Positions 1 through 7,583 of a stretch of 15,272 nt of DNA are shown here, piece by piece. Source of the DNA: Desulfuromonadales bacterium. GTDB lineage: Bacteria; Desulfobacterota; Desulfuromonadia; Desulfuromonadales; UBA2294. Made by a program: the position numbers and the translations under genes. Under the pieces are notes generated by a model that was not told where the DNA came from, did no database searches, and saw only the letters and a list, made by a program, of their open reading frames with translations. Every line of letters starts with the position of its first letter. Position 1 is the first letter of the stretch. The stretch covers positions 1-15,272 of the forward strand of contig JAUVAJ010000006.1 of NCBI GenBank assembly GCA_030591795.1, given 5' to 3'.

Positions 1-798
1 AAGAGCTATTCGATCGCCACGGTCGGCTGTAATTTCCGCTGTCTGCATTGTCAGAATGCAGATATCTCCCAATGGCCGCACGAGCATGAGCAGATTCCCG
101 GGGAAGCGCTGAGTCCGGAACAGATTGTGGCGGATGCACTCGCAGCCGGGTGTCAGAGCATCGCCTACACCTACACCGAACCGACTATCTATTATGAATA
201 CGCCTACGATACTGCCAAATTAGCTCACGCGGCTGGTTTGAAGAATGTTTTTGTCAGTAATGGCTACACCAATCCTGAGCCGCTTAAGGAGATCGCACCG
301 TTTCTTGATGCGGCCAATATTGATCTGAAAGGTTTCTCCGATGCTTTTTATCGGAAGTGCACCGGGGCTTCACTGGCCGGGGTGCTGGAAACCTTGCGCG
401 AGTACCGTCGCCTCGGTATCTGGCTCGAAGTGACCACGCTGCTGATTACCGGGCAGAACGATGATGATATTGAGCTTAAACAACTGGCTGAATTTATTGT
501 TGCAGAGCTTGGTGTCGAGACACCGTGGCATGTGACTGCTTTTTTTCCGGCCTACAAGATGCTGGATGTGCCACCGACGCCGATGGCGACGCTGCATCGT
601 GCCCGTGAGATCGGTGCGCAGGCCGGGCTGAAACATATTTACACCGGCAACCTGTATGATGCCGACGGCGAATCGACATTTTGCCCGGACTGTGCGGTTC
701 GGCTGATTCATCGGCACGGTTTCCAACTGGCGGAAAATGTACTTGTTGATGGTTGTTGTCCGGTATGTGCGTATGCGGTGGCCGGTCTCTGGGTATAA
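1..798 (+). CDS. AmmeMemoRadiSam-type radical SAM enzyme (5' partial)
   Basis: The gene is open at the left edge; 265 residues are visible and the true start lies outside the window. Near the visible N-terminus is the radical SAM cluster motif CNFRCLHC (visible C10, C14, C17), whose three cysteines would hold the [4Fe-4S] that cleaves S-adenosylmethionine. It is followed by QNADISQ, a signature of the pyruvate-formate-lyase-activase-like enzyme of the AmmeMemoRadiSam set. A YTYTEPTI segment and an NIDLKGF segment fit the TIM-barrel core. The C-terminus carries two CxxC pairs (FCPDC and CCPVC), common in this subfamily and possibly binding metal. The family's substrate is not established, and its usual AMMECR1 and Memo partners are not visible here. 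The next gene starts 24 bases downstream on the same strand, so the two may be cotranscribed. Family call firm; function open. Confidence 0.88.
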   Translation, partial: KSYSIATVGCNFRCLHCQNADISQWPHEHEQIPGEALSPEQIVADALAAGCQSIAYTYTEPTIYYEYAYDTAKLAHAAGLKNVFVSNGYTNPEPLKEIAPFLDAANIDLKGFSDAFYRKCTGASLAGVLETLREYRRLGIWLEVTTLLITGQNDDDIELKQLAEFIVAELGVETPWHVTAFFPAYKMLDVPPTPMATLHRAREIGAQAGLKHIYTGNLYDADGESTFCPDCAVRLIHRHGFQLAENVLVDGCCPVCAYAVAGLWV

Positions 799-822
799 GA
801 ACCAAACACTATAGGCATAAAC

Positions 823-2115
823 ATGGCACATCTTACGGCACGCGGTAATTACCGCGACTTAATCCGGCGTTTGAACAAGGCGTCGCAGGGGGCACCTGAA
901 GCTCAGCTGCTCTACGAGATACTCGCCATGCTGTTCACCGACCGTGAAGCTGAGCTGGTGGCAAAATTGCCGCTACGGCCGTTTACTACCGAGATGGCAG
1001 CGAAGGCCTGGCGGCTGTCGCTGGCTGAGAGTGAGACAGTGCTGCAGCGGCTGGCCTCCAGAGCGTTGCTGGTTGATGTGCAGTTGAACGGTCAGACTGA
1101 ATATGTGCTGCCACCGCCGATGGCCGGATTTTTTGAATTTGCCCTGATGCGTTATCGCGACGATATCGATCAGAAAAAGCTGGCCGGACTGTATGAGGAG
1201 TACGTTAGCAAAAGCGATGATTTTCTTGTCGCTCTGTTTGCTGACGGCAGGACTCAACTCGGCCGGGTTTTTGTGCAGGAAGATGTTCTCGGCAGCGAGT
1301 CGTCCCTGCATGTGCTCGATTATGAAAAAGCGACTGAAGTGATTGTGACCGCCGACGAGATCGGTGTTGGTCTTTGCTATTGCCGACACAAGAAGATGCA
1401 CGCCGGCACCGCTTGTCAGGCCGATCTCGATATCTGTATGACTTTCGATACGGTCGCTTCGTCGCTGATCCGTAGCGGCTATGCGCGCAAGGTTGAGCAG
1501 AGTGAGTGCCTGGAGCTGCTGCATCAGGCGTGGGAACAGAATCTGGTTCAGTTCGGCGAGAATGTCCAGCATGGGGTCAGTTTTTTATGCAACTGCTGTC
1601 CCTGTTGTTGTGAGGCGATGTCGGCTGCCCGCCGCTTCGGTTTTACCCAAGCGGTGCATACCAGTAATTATATTGCTGAAGTTGCTGACAACTGTAGTGG
1701 TTGCGGCCTCTGCCTGCCGGTCTGCCCGGTCGGGGCGCTGACGCTGGAGACTGAAGGTGAACAGGGCCGGGGACGCAAGCGGGCGGTGGTCGAAGAACAG
1801 AATTGCCTCGGTTGCGGCGTTTGTGCGCGTAATTGTCCGCGCCAGGCCTTGATCATGCAGGCTCGTCCGCAACGGGTTATCACCCCGGTCAATTCGGTGC
1901 ATAAGGCGGTGTTGATGGCGATTGAACGGGGCAAACTGCAGCATCTGTTGTTCGACAACCAGGTATTGTTCAGTCATCGGGCCCTGGCTGCGGTCACCGG
2001 CGCGATCCTCAAGCTGCCACCGGTCAAGCGGGTGCTGGCCAGTGAACAGATCGGTTCGCGCTACCTCGGAGCGATGGCTGCGAAATATGACGCAAGGAGT
2101 CGGCCCGACACCTGA
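823..2115 (+). CDS. Cysteine-rich 4Fe-4S dicluster protein
   Basis: A soluble 430-residue protein with no signal peptide or membrane segment. Residues about 40-100 are helical and could be a winged-helix-like domain (inference). The middle has an unusual cysteine set: CYC at 185-187 followed by H189, then C198 and C205, and a dense CNCCPCCC run at 256-263. Two standard [4Fe-4S] ferredoxin motifs follow: C291, C294, C297, C301-Pro and C328, C331, C334, C338-Pro. The last two motifs support electron transfer through two cubane clusters; the central cysteines could hold another cluster or metal. Similar proteins occur in anaerobes as annotated 4Fe-4S binding proteins without an assigned partner. 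No clear Shine-Dalgarno precedes the ATG, and the upstream radical SAM gene ends 24 bases before it, so translation may be coupled. It converges with the tonB-like gene, with 3 bases between the stops. Confidence 0.82.
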   Translation: MAHLTARGNYRDLIRRLNKASQGAPEAQLLYEILAMLFTDREAELVAKLPLRPFTTEMAAKAWRLSLAESETVLQRLASRALLVDVQLNGQTEYVLPPPMAGFFEFALMRYRDDIDQKKLAGLYEEYVSKSDDFLVALFADGRTQLGRVFVQEDVLGSESSLHVLDYEKATEVIVTADEIGVGLCYCRHKKMHAGTACQADLDICMTFDTVASSLIRSGYARKVEQSECLELLHQAWEQNLVQFGENVQHGVSFLCNCCPCCCEAMSAARRFGFTQAVHTSNYIAEVADNCSGCGLCLPVCPVGALTLETEGEQGRGRKRAVVEEQNCLGCGVCARNCPRQALIMQARPQRVITPVNSVHKAVLMAIERGKLQHLLFDNQVLFSHRALAAVTGAILKLPPVKRVLASEQIGSRYLGAMAAKYDARSRPDT

Positions 2116-2118
2116 CGA

Positions 2119-2940
2119 TCACTGTTGGCCGAACATGGCCGGTCGGCGGTCAAGGTTGTAGGTAAAAAAGGCTTTGATACGCAGTTCTTCTTCTTTATAG
2201 GCCTTCGGCAGGTTGCCGTAAGAGTCACTCCCCTTATAGACGGCGGCGATCGCTTCACGGTCGAGCAGCGGGAAACCGCTGGTTTGCAACAAGACTACAT
2301 CGAGAATGTTCCCCTCGCGATCAAAGACCATTTCAATCAGGCAGGCCCCTTCTTCGCTGCGGTCGAGTGAGGCGGCCGGATAATTCCAGTTTTGATAGAT
2401 GCCGTTGCGCAGACGCTGGAAGAAGGAGTTAAGGATATCCTTCTCCGTGTCGAGCCAGATCGCTTCGCCCTCGGCGACATCTGGCCGCGCCTTGGCGCGA
2501 AATTCATCGCCGATCCGTACCCGGGTGTCGGGTGCCAATGAGGTCAAGGTTTTTAGATCCGGTACCGGCTTTGTCCCATCCTCCACCGGTTTTGGCTTGT
2601 CCACGTCAGGTTGTGGTTGCGGCGGCTGTACCGGGACGGTAATGGCCGGTAGCCGGTCTTCCGGAGCGTCACCTTTGGGCGCAGTCTCTTGTTCTACCAC
2701 CCGGTTTGCTGGCCCGAGTCGTTCAGCCGGCTTGTCGCGTTGCTGATCTGGTTGTTCCGGTAGATCCAACTCTCTGGTGATAAGATCGTCGGCTGGTGAC
2801 TGGATCTCAACATAGACCGGTTTTTCAGCTGGCCGAATCGGTCCTTGCGATTTCGGTAGCGCCAGCAACAATAGATGCAACAGCAGCGAGGCGATTACAA
2901 AGAAAGAAAGATTTCGGATTTCGACAAAGTCTGTGTGCAT
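2119..2940 (-). CDS. TonB family energy-transducing protein
   Basis: TonB proteins span the inner membrane and periplasm and pass proton-motive energy from ExbB/ExbD to outer-membrane transporters. With the ATG at 2940 the protein has 273 residues: a short cytoplasmic tail, one hydrophobic segment at about residues 11-29, a long periplasmic region rich in Pro, Glu, Lys and Asp, and a C-terminal TonB domain in the last 80 residues or so (WNYPAAS, then SGFPLLDREA, ending in an FFTYNL strand). The membrane segment contains S18-x3-H22, matching the SxxxH motif that E. coli TonB uses with ExbB/ExbD. An in-frame TTG at 2973 would add 11 residues, but it sits at the expected transcription start of the promoter at 2981-3010; the ATG at 2940 with GGAAG just upstream is preferred. 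No exbB, exbD or receptor gene is adjacent, so its partners are unknown. Confidence 0.85.
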   Translation of the reverse strand: MHTDFVEIRNLSFFVIASLLLHLLLLALPKSQGPIRPAEKPVYVEIQSPADDLITRELDLPEQPDQQRDKPAERLGPANRVVEQETAPKGDAPEDRLPAITVPVQPPQPQPDVDKPKPVEDGTKPVPDLKTLTSLAPDTRVRIGDEFRAKARPDVAEGEAIWLDTEKDILNSFFQRLRNGIYQNWNYPAASLDRSEEGACLIEMVFDREGNILDVVLLQTSGFPLLDREAIAAVYKGSDSYGNLPKAYKEEELRIKAFFTYNLDRRPAMFGQQ

Positions 2941-2980
2941 ATTCTTCCGAATGAATTTATCTGAAAGTGACAAACACTTT

Positions 2981-3010
2981 ATTATACAGGAGATAGAGCT
3001 GATACGACAA
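2981..3010 (-). promoter_or_regulatory. Predicted sigma-70 promoter of the tonB-like gene
   Basis: On the minus strand there is a perfect TATAAT (+ strand 2981-2986) preceded by TTGTCG (3005-3010) with an 18-base spacer. Transcription would begin near 2974, at the alternative TTG codon, which supports the downstream ATG at 2940 as the start. Prediction from sequence only. Confidence 0.55.
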
Positions 3011-3045
3011 ACAATTGCGCGGCGGCTGTCAGGGCGGCTAATCCC

Positions 3046-3074
3046 TTGACCCTCGACCGGTCATCCGTTATAAA
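3046..3074 (+). promoter_or_regulatory. Predicted sigma-70 promoter of pta
   Basis: TTGACC (3046-3051) and TATAAA (3069-3074) are separated by exactly 17 bases, a near-consensus housekeeping promoter about 40 bases before pta. It is back-to-back with the tonB-like promoter in the same 176-base spacer. Confidence 0.6.
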
Positions 3075-3102
3075 AGAAGGCTCTATGTAAATCTGCTATC
3101 CT

Positions 3103-3110
3103 AAAGGAGG
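3103..3110 (+). promoter_or_regulatory. Strong ribosome binding site of pta
   Basis: AAAGGAGG lies 6 bases before the ATG at 3117. It is a near-perfect Shine-Dalgarno sequence, fixes the pta start and suggests high expression. Confidence 0.8.
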
Positions 3111-3116
3111 AATATA

Positions 3117-4118
3117 ATGCATCTTGTCGACCAGATAAAGGCCAAGGCCAAAGAAAATCTCCAGACTGTTGTTCTCCCTGAAAGTTATGACGACCGAATG
3201 ATCCAGGCTGCCGGGCAGATTGTTGCTGATGGACTGGCAAAGATCGTCCTGCTTGGCGACCCGGCAACGCTGCAAGCCAAAGCGGCTGAGCTCGGTTGTT
3301 CCCTCGAAGGTGTAACCTTGCTTGATCCGAAAAAAGCTCCCCAGCTCGATGCCTATGTCGAGGAATTGGTTGAGCTACGTAAGAAGAAGGCGTTGACTGC
3401 CGAGCAAGCAAAAGAGTTGCTGACCGGCGACGACAATCTCTATTTCGGTTCGATGATGGTTCGCAAAGGCGACGCCGGTGGCGCGGTGGCCGGAGCTTAC
3501 AACACCACCGGTGATGTTTTACGGGCTGCTTTTCAGGTGGTCGGTACCGCTCCCGGTATGAAGACCGTCTCCTCAGTCTTTCTGATGGTAACTAAAAATC
3601 CCGATTTCGGTGAAAATGGCGTGCTCTGTTTCGCTGATTGTGCGGTCAATCCAAACCCCAATGCCCAGTCGCTGGCTGAGATCGCTGTCTCTACCGCCAG
3701 TAGCTGTAAGAGTTTTCTCGGGGTCGACGCCCGCGTTGCCATGCTTTCGTTCTCCACCAAAGGGAGCGCCGCCCACGAAGATTGCGACAAGGTACTCAAG
3801 GCGCTTGAGATCGCCAAGGGGCTGAACCCAAGTCTGCAGATTGACGGTGAGCTGCAACTCGACGCCGCACTGTTGCCGAAGGTTGGTGATAAAAAAGCGC
3901 CCGGGTCGTCCGTGGCTGGTAAAGCCAATACTCTTATCTTCCCGACCCTTGATGCTGGCAACATCGGCTACAAGCTGGTCGAGCGTGTTGCCGGTGCGGA
4001 AGCGGTTGGCCCGATCATTCAGGGTCTGGCCAAACCGGTCAATGACCTGTCGCGTGGCTGTTCGGTCGATGATATTATCTCGGTCTCGGCAATTACAGCA
4101 GTGCAAGCACAAGGTTAA
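3117..4118 (+). CDS. pta: Phosphate acetyltransferase
   Basis: Pta reversibly converts acetyl-CoA and phosphate to acetyl phosphate and CoA in the cytoplasm. At 333 residues it is the short, single-domain form, without the long N-terminal regulatory part of E. coli Pta. Family signatures appear in order: VVLPES near the N-terminus, GAVAGAYNTTGDVLRAAFQ, VSSVFLM, FADCAVNPNPNAQSLAEIA, MLSFSTKGSA, a DGELQLDAAL segment, KAPGSSVAGKANTLIFP, LDAGNIGYKLV and GPIIQGLAKPVNDLSRGCS. With AckA, encoded on the opposite strand about 460 bases downstream, it forms the acetate-activation or acetate-production route; the direction depends on growth mode. A strong promoter and ribosome binding site precede it. 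The ppnP gene follows after 59 bases that contain a fragment of a repeat element. Identification is firm. Confidence 0.96.
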   Translation: MHLVDQIKAKAKENLQTVVLPESYDDRMIQAAGQIVADGLAKIVLLGDPATLQAKAAELGCSLEGVTLLDPKKAPQLDAYVEELVELRKKKALTAEQAKELLTGDDNLYFGSMMVRKGDAGGAVAGAYNTTGDVLRAAFQVVGTAPGMKTVSSVFLMVTKNPDFGENGVLCFADCAVNPNPNAQSLAEIAVSTASSCKSFLGVDARVAMLSFSTKGSAAHEDCDKVLKALEIAKGLNPSLQIDGELQLDAALLPKVGDKKAPGSSVAGKANTLIFPTLDAGNIGYKLVERVAGAEAVGPIIQGLAKPVNDLSRGCSVDDIISVSAITAVQAQG

Positions 4119-4157
4119 TGGCTTAGCCATCTGATTCTTTTTTACGAGTGCATAATG
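4116..4157. repeat. Solo end of an inverted-repeat element related to the one at 7582-7731
   Basis: From 4121 the sequence CTTAGCCATCTGATTC, a T-run and CGAGTGCAT matches 7699-7730 at about 27 of 32 positions, the differences being transitions. It is preceded directly by ATGGC, the left-end sequence of the larger element, as if the interior had been lost. TAATG occurs at both edges (4116-4120 and 4153-4157); the left copy includes the pta stop codon. Whether TAATG is a true target duplication is uncertain. Confidence 0.5.
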
Positions 4158-4177
4158 CTTACCGAAGGAGAGGACGA

Positions 4178-4498
4178 ATGAGTCAGTTTGAATCAGTGAC
4201 GATAAAAAAAGAAGCTAATATTTACTTTGACGGCAAGGTGACCAGCCGGTCGATTGAGTTCCCCGATGGCGAAACCAAGTCCCTCGGTATCATGTTGCCG
4301 GGTGATTATGAATTCGGCACCGAAACCGCCGAGTTGATGGAGATCACCCGCGGCAGTCTAATGTTGCAATTAGCTGATGATACGGGCTGGACTCACGTCA
4401 AAGGGGGGGAGTCATTTGAGGTGCCGGCTAAATCGAGTTTCAAGGTTGTGGTTGAAGAGGTTACGGATTATGTCTGTTCGTACCTGAAGGATGATTAG
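4178..4498 (+). CDS. ppnP: Pyrimidine/purine nucleoside phosphorylase (cupin)
   Basis: A 106-residue single-domain cupin of the PpnP family (formerly DUF1255/YaiE). E. coli PpnP, 94 residues, cleaves several nucleosides with phosphate to give the free base and ribose 1-phosphate. The sequence follows the family: a YFDGKVTSRSIEF strand, LGIMLPGDYEFGTE, LMEITRGSLMLQL, a D-x2-GW segment, ESFEVPAKSSFKV and a DYVCSYL end. The ATG at 4178 is chosen because AAGGAGAGG (4165-4173) lies 4 bases upstream; an earlier in-frame start at 4148 would place its codons inside the repeat fragment and has no ribosome binding site. It probably shares the pta transcript, giving an unusual pairing of nucleoside salvage with acetate metabolism, and it ends at the terminator at 4521-4554. 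Confidence 0.9.
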   Translation: MSQFESVTIKKEANIYFDGKVTSRSIEFPDGETKSLGIMLPGDYEFGTETAELMEITRGSLMLQLADDTGWTHVKGGESFEVPAKSSFKVVVEEVTDYVCSYLKDD

Positions 4499-4520
4499 TC
4501 AGTTCTTCTCTTTGTAATAT

Positions 4521-4554
4521 AAAAAGGCCGGTGGAATTTTCCACCGGCCTTTTT
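4521..4554. terminator. Bidirectional rho-independent terminator between ppnP and ackA
   Basis: A perfect 14-bp inverted repeat (4521-4534 with 4541-4554) has a 6-base loop. Its GC core GGCCGGTGG is flanked by A5 on the left and T5 on the right, so it can end transcription from both converging genes. Confidence 0.92.
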
Positions 4555-4575
4555 GGTCTATTCTGTTGCGATCGA

Positions 4576-5841
4576 TCAGCCGATTGAGAAATCCTTGCCG
4601 GAAAAGCTGTACTCGAAGTTCATGTGATCGGTATAGGTCTTTTCCAGAATAGCGACAACATCCTCGGTGAATACCAGTTCTTCGTCGGTCGGAATGACAA
4701 AGACCTTGATCGGTGAGTCAGCGGTGGTGATGTCAGTCTCCCGTTTGCGGGTCATGGTGTTCTTGTTTTTCTCTTTATCGAGCTTGATGCCCATATGCTC
4801 AAGCCCATCAAGTGCCAATTCACGAATCATCCAGCCCATCTCGCCTACGCCGGCGGTGAAGACTACTGCATCGAGACGACCGAGCGCGGCGCAGTAGGAG
4901 CCGATGTACTTCTTTAGACGGTAGCCTTCCATCTCCAGCGCCAGTTTACAGCGGGCATCACCTTCTTCAGCACCTTCGATTACGTCACGGCGGTCAGTAA
5001 ATTGACCGGTGATGCCGAGGACGCCTGATTTTTTGTTGAGGACATTATCAATTTCCTGAGCTGAGAGATCTTCTTGCTGCTGGATAAACATCGGTATGGC
5101 CGGGTCGATATCGCCACAGCGGGTACCCATGATTGCGCCTTCAAGTGGGGTCAGGCCCATGGAGGTGTCGATCGAGACGCCACCCTTGATGGCGGAATGC
5201 GATACGCCGTTGCCGATGTGCATGGTGATGATGTTGCAATCTTTCGGTTCCTTGCCGAGCAGTACGGCCGCCCGCTTGGAGACATAGAGATGGCTGGTGC
5301 CGTGGAAGCCGTAGCGACGGACACCGTGTTTTTCATACCACTCGTACGGCACCGGGTACATGTATGCGTGCTCCGGCAGGGTCTGGTGGAAAGCGGTGTC
5401 GAAGATGCCGATGTGTGGAACGTCAGGTAGTACTGATTGCGCGGCTTCGATGCCGGAAATGTTTGGCGGATTGTGCAGCGGTGCCAGATGCTGAACTTCC
5501 TTGATCGCATCAAGAACTTCTTCGTTAATGACAACCGAGCAGTTGAACTTTTCTCCACCATGCACGACCCGGTGACCAACGGCCGAAATCTGGGTGATCT
5601 CTTCAACAACACCAAACTCCTTGTCGGCCAGAGTCTTGATGATCAGGTGAATAGCTACCTTATGGTCAGGGCACTCATACTCTTCACGATAGGTTTCACG
5701 GCCCGGGACTTCGTGAATGATGAAGGAGTCACCGATTGTGACACGTTCCACCATCCCCTTGGCGATGACTTCTTTTTTTGCCCAGTCGTATAATTGATAT
5801 TTGACGGAAGAACTGCCGCAATTCAGTGCGAGAATGTCCAT
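4576..5841 (-). CDS. ackA: Acetate kinase
   Basis: AckA transfers phosphate between ATP and acetate, forming acetyl phosphate for Pta, or runs in reverse to make ATP. The 421-residue protein keeps the active-site residues at the same positions as the Methanosarcina enzyme: N7 and the following GSSS, R91 in GHRVVHGG, D148 in FDTAFHQ, H180 in GFHGTSH, N211 in GNG and R241 in MGTRCGDIDP. Small departures are V213 where Ala or Cys is usual, C242 for Ser, VGEM for the more common IGEN after G331, and D386 in place of Asn before the conserved EE pair. The C-terminus runs about 30 residues past that pair. AGGAGG lies 8 bases before the ATG. The gene is convergent with pta-ppnP instead of sharing an operon with pta. 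Identification is firm. Confidence 0.96.
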   Translation of the reverse strand: MDILALNCGSSSVKYQLYDWAKKEVIAKGMVERVTIGDSFIIHEVPGRETYREEYECPDHKVAIHLIIKTLADKEFGVVEEITQISAVGHRVVHGGEKFNCSVVINEEVLDAIKEVQHLAPLHNPPNISGIEAAQSVLPDVPHIGIFDTAFHQTLPEHAYMYPVPYEWYEKHGVRRYGFHGTSHLYVSKRAAVLLGKEPKDCNIITMHIGNGVSHSAIKGGVSIDTSMGLTPLEGAIMGTRCGDIDPAIPMFIQQQEDLSAQEIDNVLNKKSGVLGITGQFTDRRDVIEGAEEGDARCKLALEMEGYRLKKYIGSYCAALGRLDAVVFTAGVGEMGWMIRELALDGLEHMGIKLDKEKNKNTMTRKRETDITTADSPIKVFVIPTDEELVFTEDVVAILEKTYTDHMNFEYSFSGKDFSIG

Positions 5842-6239
5842 GAGAAAAACCTCCTGTATATAGATGAAATTCGTAATTAGCAGCTTAAACAGCGTTCTAT
5901 AATTTATATGAAGGTTTATGCTATTGCAAGTCTTTTAAGTTGTGTTTCTGTTCTGTGCCGCCAATTTTATTCAATAGTGACGGGCTTTTAGCTATACTTA
6001 ATGATTTTCAATCAGGCTGTTGCCATGGCGCATTTCTGTTTGATTTTCGTCAGGTTTACAGCATGGATAACATGGAAATTACTTATGTCATCACTTTTGA
6101 GCGGGAAAATACTCAACAAATTTAACGAATCTCGCCCTATTACCGGGAAAACCCCTTGTCACCACTGGGTAAACTGACTAACATATATAACTTTCCGTTT
6201 GCACGAATATTGATTTGCAGACTCAAGGAGTTCATGTTC
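5842..6239. other. Divergent gene-free spacer between ackA and the DUF1015 gene
   Basis: This stretch of about 400 bases is AT-richer than its surroundings. It holds the AGGAGG ribosome binding site of ackA (complement of 5850-5855) and, reading toward ackA, a weak candidate promoter TTGCAA-17-TAAATT ending near 5911. Toward the DUF1015 gene, TTGTCA (6156-6161) and TAACAT (6179-6184) are 17 bases apart. A 61-codon open frame at 5940-6125 has no ribosome binding site and a composition unlike a protein, so I do not call it. I see no RNA gene or clear riboswitch. Confidence 0.5.
6225..6230 (+). promoter_or_regulatory. Ribosome binding site deciding the DUF1015 start
   Basis: AAGGAG ends 3 bases before an ATG at 6234 and 9 bases before an ATG at 6240. 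The second spacing is normal, so 6240 is preferred; the two starts differ by only two residues. Confidence 0.6.
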
Positions 6240-7583
6240 ATGGTTTTTGACAAGATAGCATTACAGGTTCCAAAAATTTTACTTCCGCGTAAAGGGGTTG
6301 ATCTGCAACGGTGGGCGGTGATCGCCTGTGATCAATATACTTCAGATGAAGATTACTGGACAAAACTCCAGAAGTTTATCGATGCCGCGCCCTCGACGCT
6401 GAACCTGATCTATCCGGAGGTTTATCTCGAAGAGGCTGATCCCGAGGCGAGGATCAGCTCGATCAACAGCGGTATGCAGCAATGTCTCGACCAGGGAATA
6501 TTGGAAGAGCAGTCACCCGGTTTTCTGCTTGTCGATCGAGAGACTTCCGAGGTGCCGTCACGCAAGGGGTTGATGGTGGCGCTCGATCTGGAGGCATATG
6601 ATTACAATGAAGGGGCGAGTAGCCTGATCCGGTCAACCGAGGGGACGATTCTCGATCGTCTACCGCCACGGATCCGGGTGCGCAAGAATGCACCGATTGA
6701 GCTGCCGCATATCATGGTGCTGATTGATGATCCAGAGCAGACCGTGATTGAACCGTTGTTTAATCGTGATTTACAGTCGGCCTACGATGTTGCTCTCTGC
6801 TGTAATGGCGGGCGGGTTCGCGGCTGGCATGTTAATGGCGAACAAGAAATCAGTGCGGTAACAAACGCACTTAGTCATCTGGCCGATCCGGAGCAGTTTG
6901 CCCGGCGTTATGATGTTGCCGACCGGCCGGTGGTGCTTTATGCCATGGGTGACGGCAATCATTCGTTTGCCACCGCCAAGGCGATCTGGGAGGAGTTGAA
7001 GCAGACGGCAGATGACACAGCAGCAATCATGAACCATCCGGCTCGCTACGCTCTGATCGAGCTGGTCAATATTCACGATCCGGGTTTGGAGTTTGAAGCG
7101 ATTCATCGGGTGGTATTCGAAACCGATCCGGAGCAGTTGCTGGCGGCGATGACCGATTTTTACCGGGAGCAGGGGGGCGCATTGGCCCTGCTGCGCTGTG
7201 CCGATCAGGTTGAGTTGGCTGCCCGGCAAGCCTGTGAAGCGCAAGCGGGGCGCCATCTGATTCCGTTTGTTGATGCCAAGGGGCCGGGGCTGCTGGTTAT
7301 TGACCGGCCGCAGTTCCATCTGGCGGTTGCGACCCTGCAGTCATTTCTCGATAGTTATCTGGCAAAGCATGCCGCGGCTCGCATCGATTATATCCATGGC
7401 GATGAACCGGTCACCAGGCTTGGCAACCAAGCTGGTAATATCGGCTTCTACTTACCGGCGATCTCCAAGCACGACCTGTTCAAGACCATCATTCTGGATG
7501 GCGCTCTGCCGCGCAAAACCTTCTCGATGGGTGAAGCGGATGAAAAGCGTTTTTATCTCGAGTGCCGGCGGATCAAAAATTGA
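6240..7583 (+). CDS. DUF1015 family protein
   Basis: A 447-residue soluble protein of the DUF1015 family, whose biochemical role is not established. Recognisable segments are the N-terminal LPRKGVDLQRWAVIACDQYTS, YPEVYLEEAD, a central LPHIMVLIDDPEQTVIEPL, the highly conserved GDGNHSFATAKA, a YALIELVNIHDPGLEFEAIHR strand-helix unit, and an FYLPAISKHDLFKTIILDGALPRKTFSMG end. The GDGNHS block, with Asp, Asn and His, looks like an active-site or metal site (inference). A start further upstream at 6156 would add 28 residues that do not resemble the family and lacks a ribosome binding site. The last codons ATC AAA AAT are followed by TGA, of which the T is chromosomal and the GA comes from the inserted element at 7582. 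The DUF1847 gene downstream was probably in the same operon. Confidence 0.85.
   Translation: MVFDKIALQVPKILLPRKGVDLQRWAVIACDQYTSDEDYWTKLQKFIDAAPSTLNLIYPEVYLEEADPEARISSINSGMQQCLDQGILEEQSPGFLLVDRETSEVPSRKGLMVALDLEAYDYNEGASSLIRSTEGTILDRLPPRIRVRKNAPIELPHIMVLIDDPEQTVIEPLFNRDLQSAYDVALCCNGGRVRGWHVNGEQEISAVTNALSHLADPEQFARRYDVADRPVVLYAMGDGNHSFATAKAIWEELKQTADDTAAIMNHPARYALIELVNIHDPGLEFEAIHRVVFETDPEQLLAAMTDFYREQGGALALLRCADQVELAARQACEAQAGRHLIPFVDAKGPGLLVIDRPQFHLAVATLQSFLDSYLAKHAAARIDYIHGDEPVTRLGNQAGNIGFYLPAISKHDLFKTIILDGALPRKTFSMGEADEKRFYLECRRIKN
7575..7581. repeat. Left copy of the target-site duplication of the 7582 element
   Basis: AAAAATT occurs here and again at 7732-7738, directly abutting both ends of the inverted-repeat element. 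The identity extends to a 10-base match (ATCAAAAATT at 7572-7581 and 7729-7738) because the element itself ends in ATC. Confidence 0.7.

Noticed and set aside
3573..4130. A 185-codon minus-strand frame
   Set aside because: Overlaps pta, whose motifs cover the whole region; antisense shadow.
5940..6125. A 61-codon open frame in the ackA-DUF1015 spacer
   Set aside because: No ribosome binding site, a non-ATG-type start context and residue composition without any recognisable pattern; chance frame in AT-rich DNA.
6771..7319. A 182-codon minus-strand frame
   Set aside because: Shadow of the DUF1015 gene, with no start signal or recognisable product.
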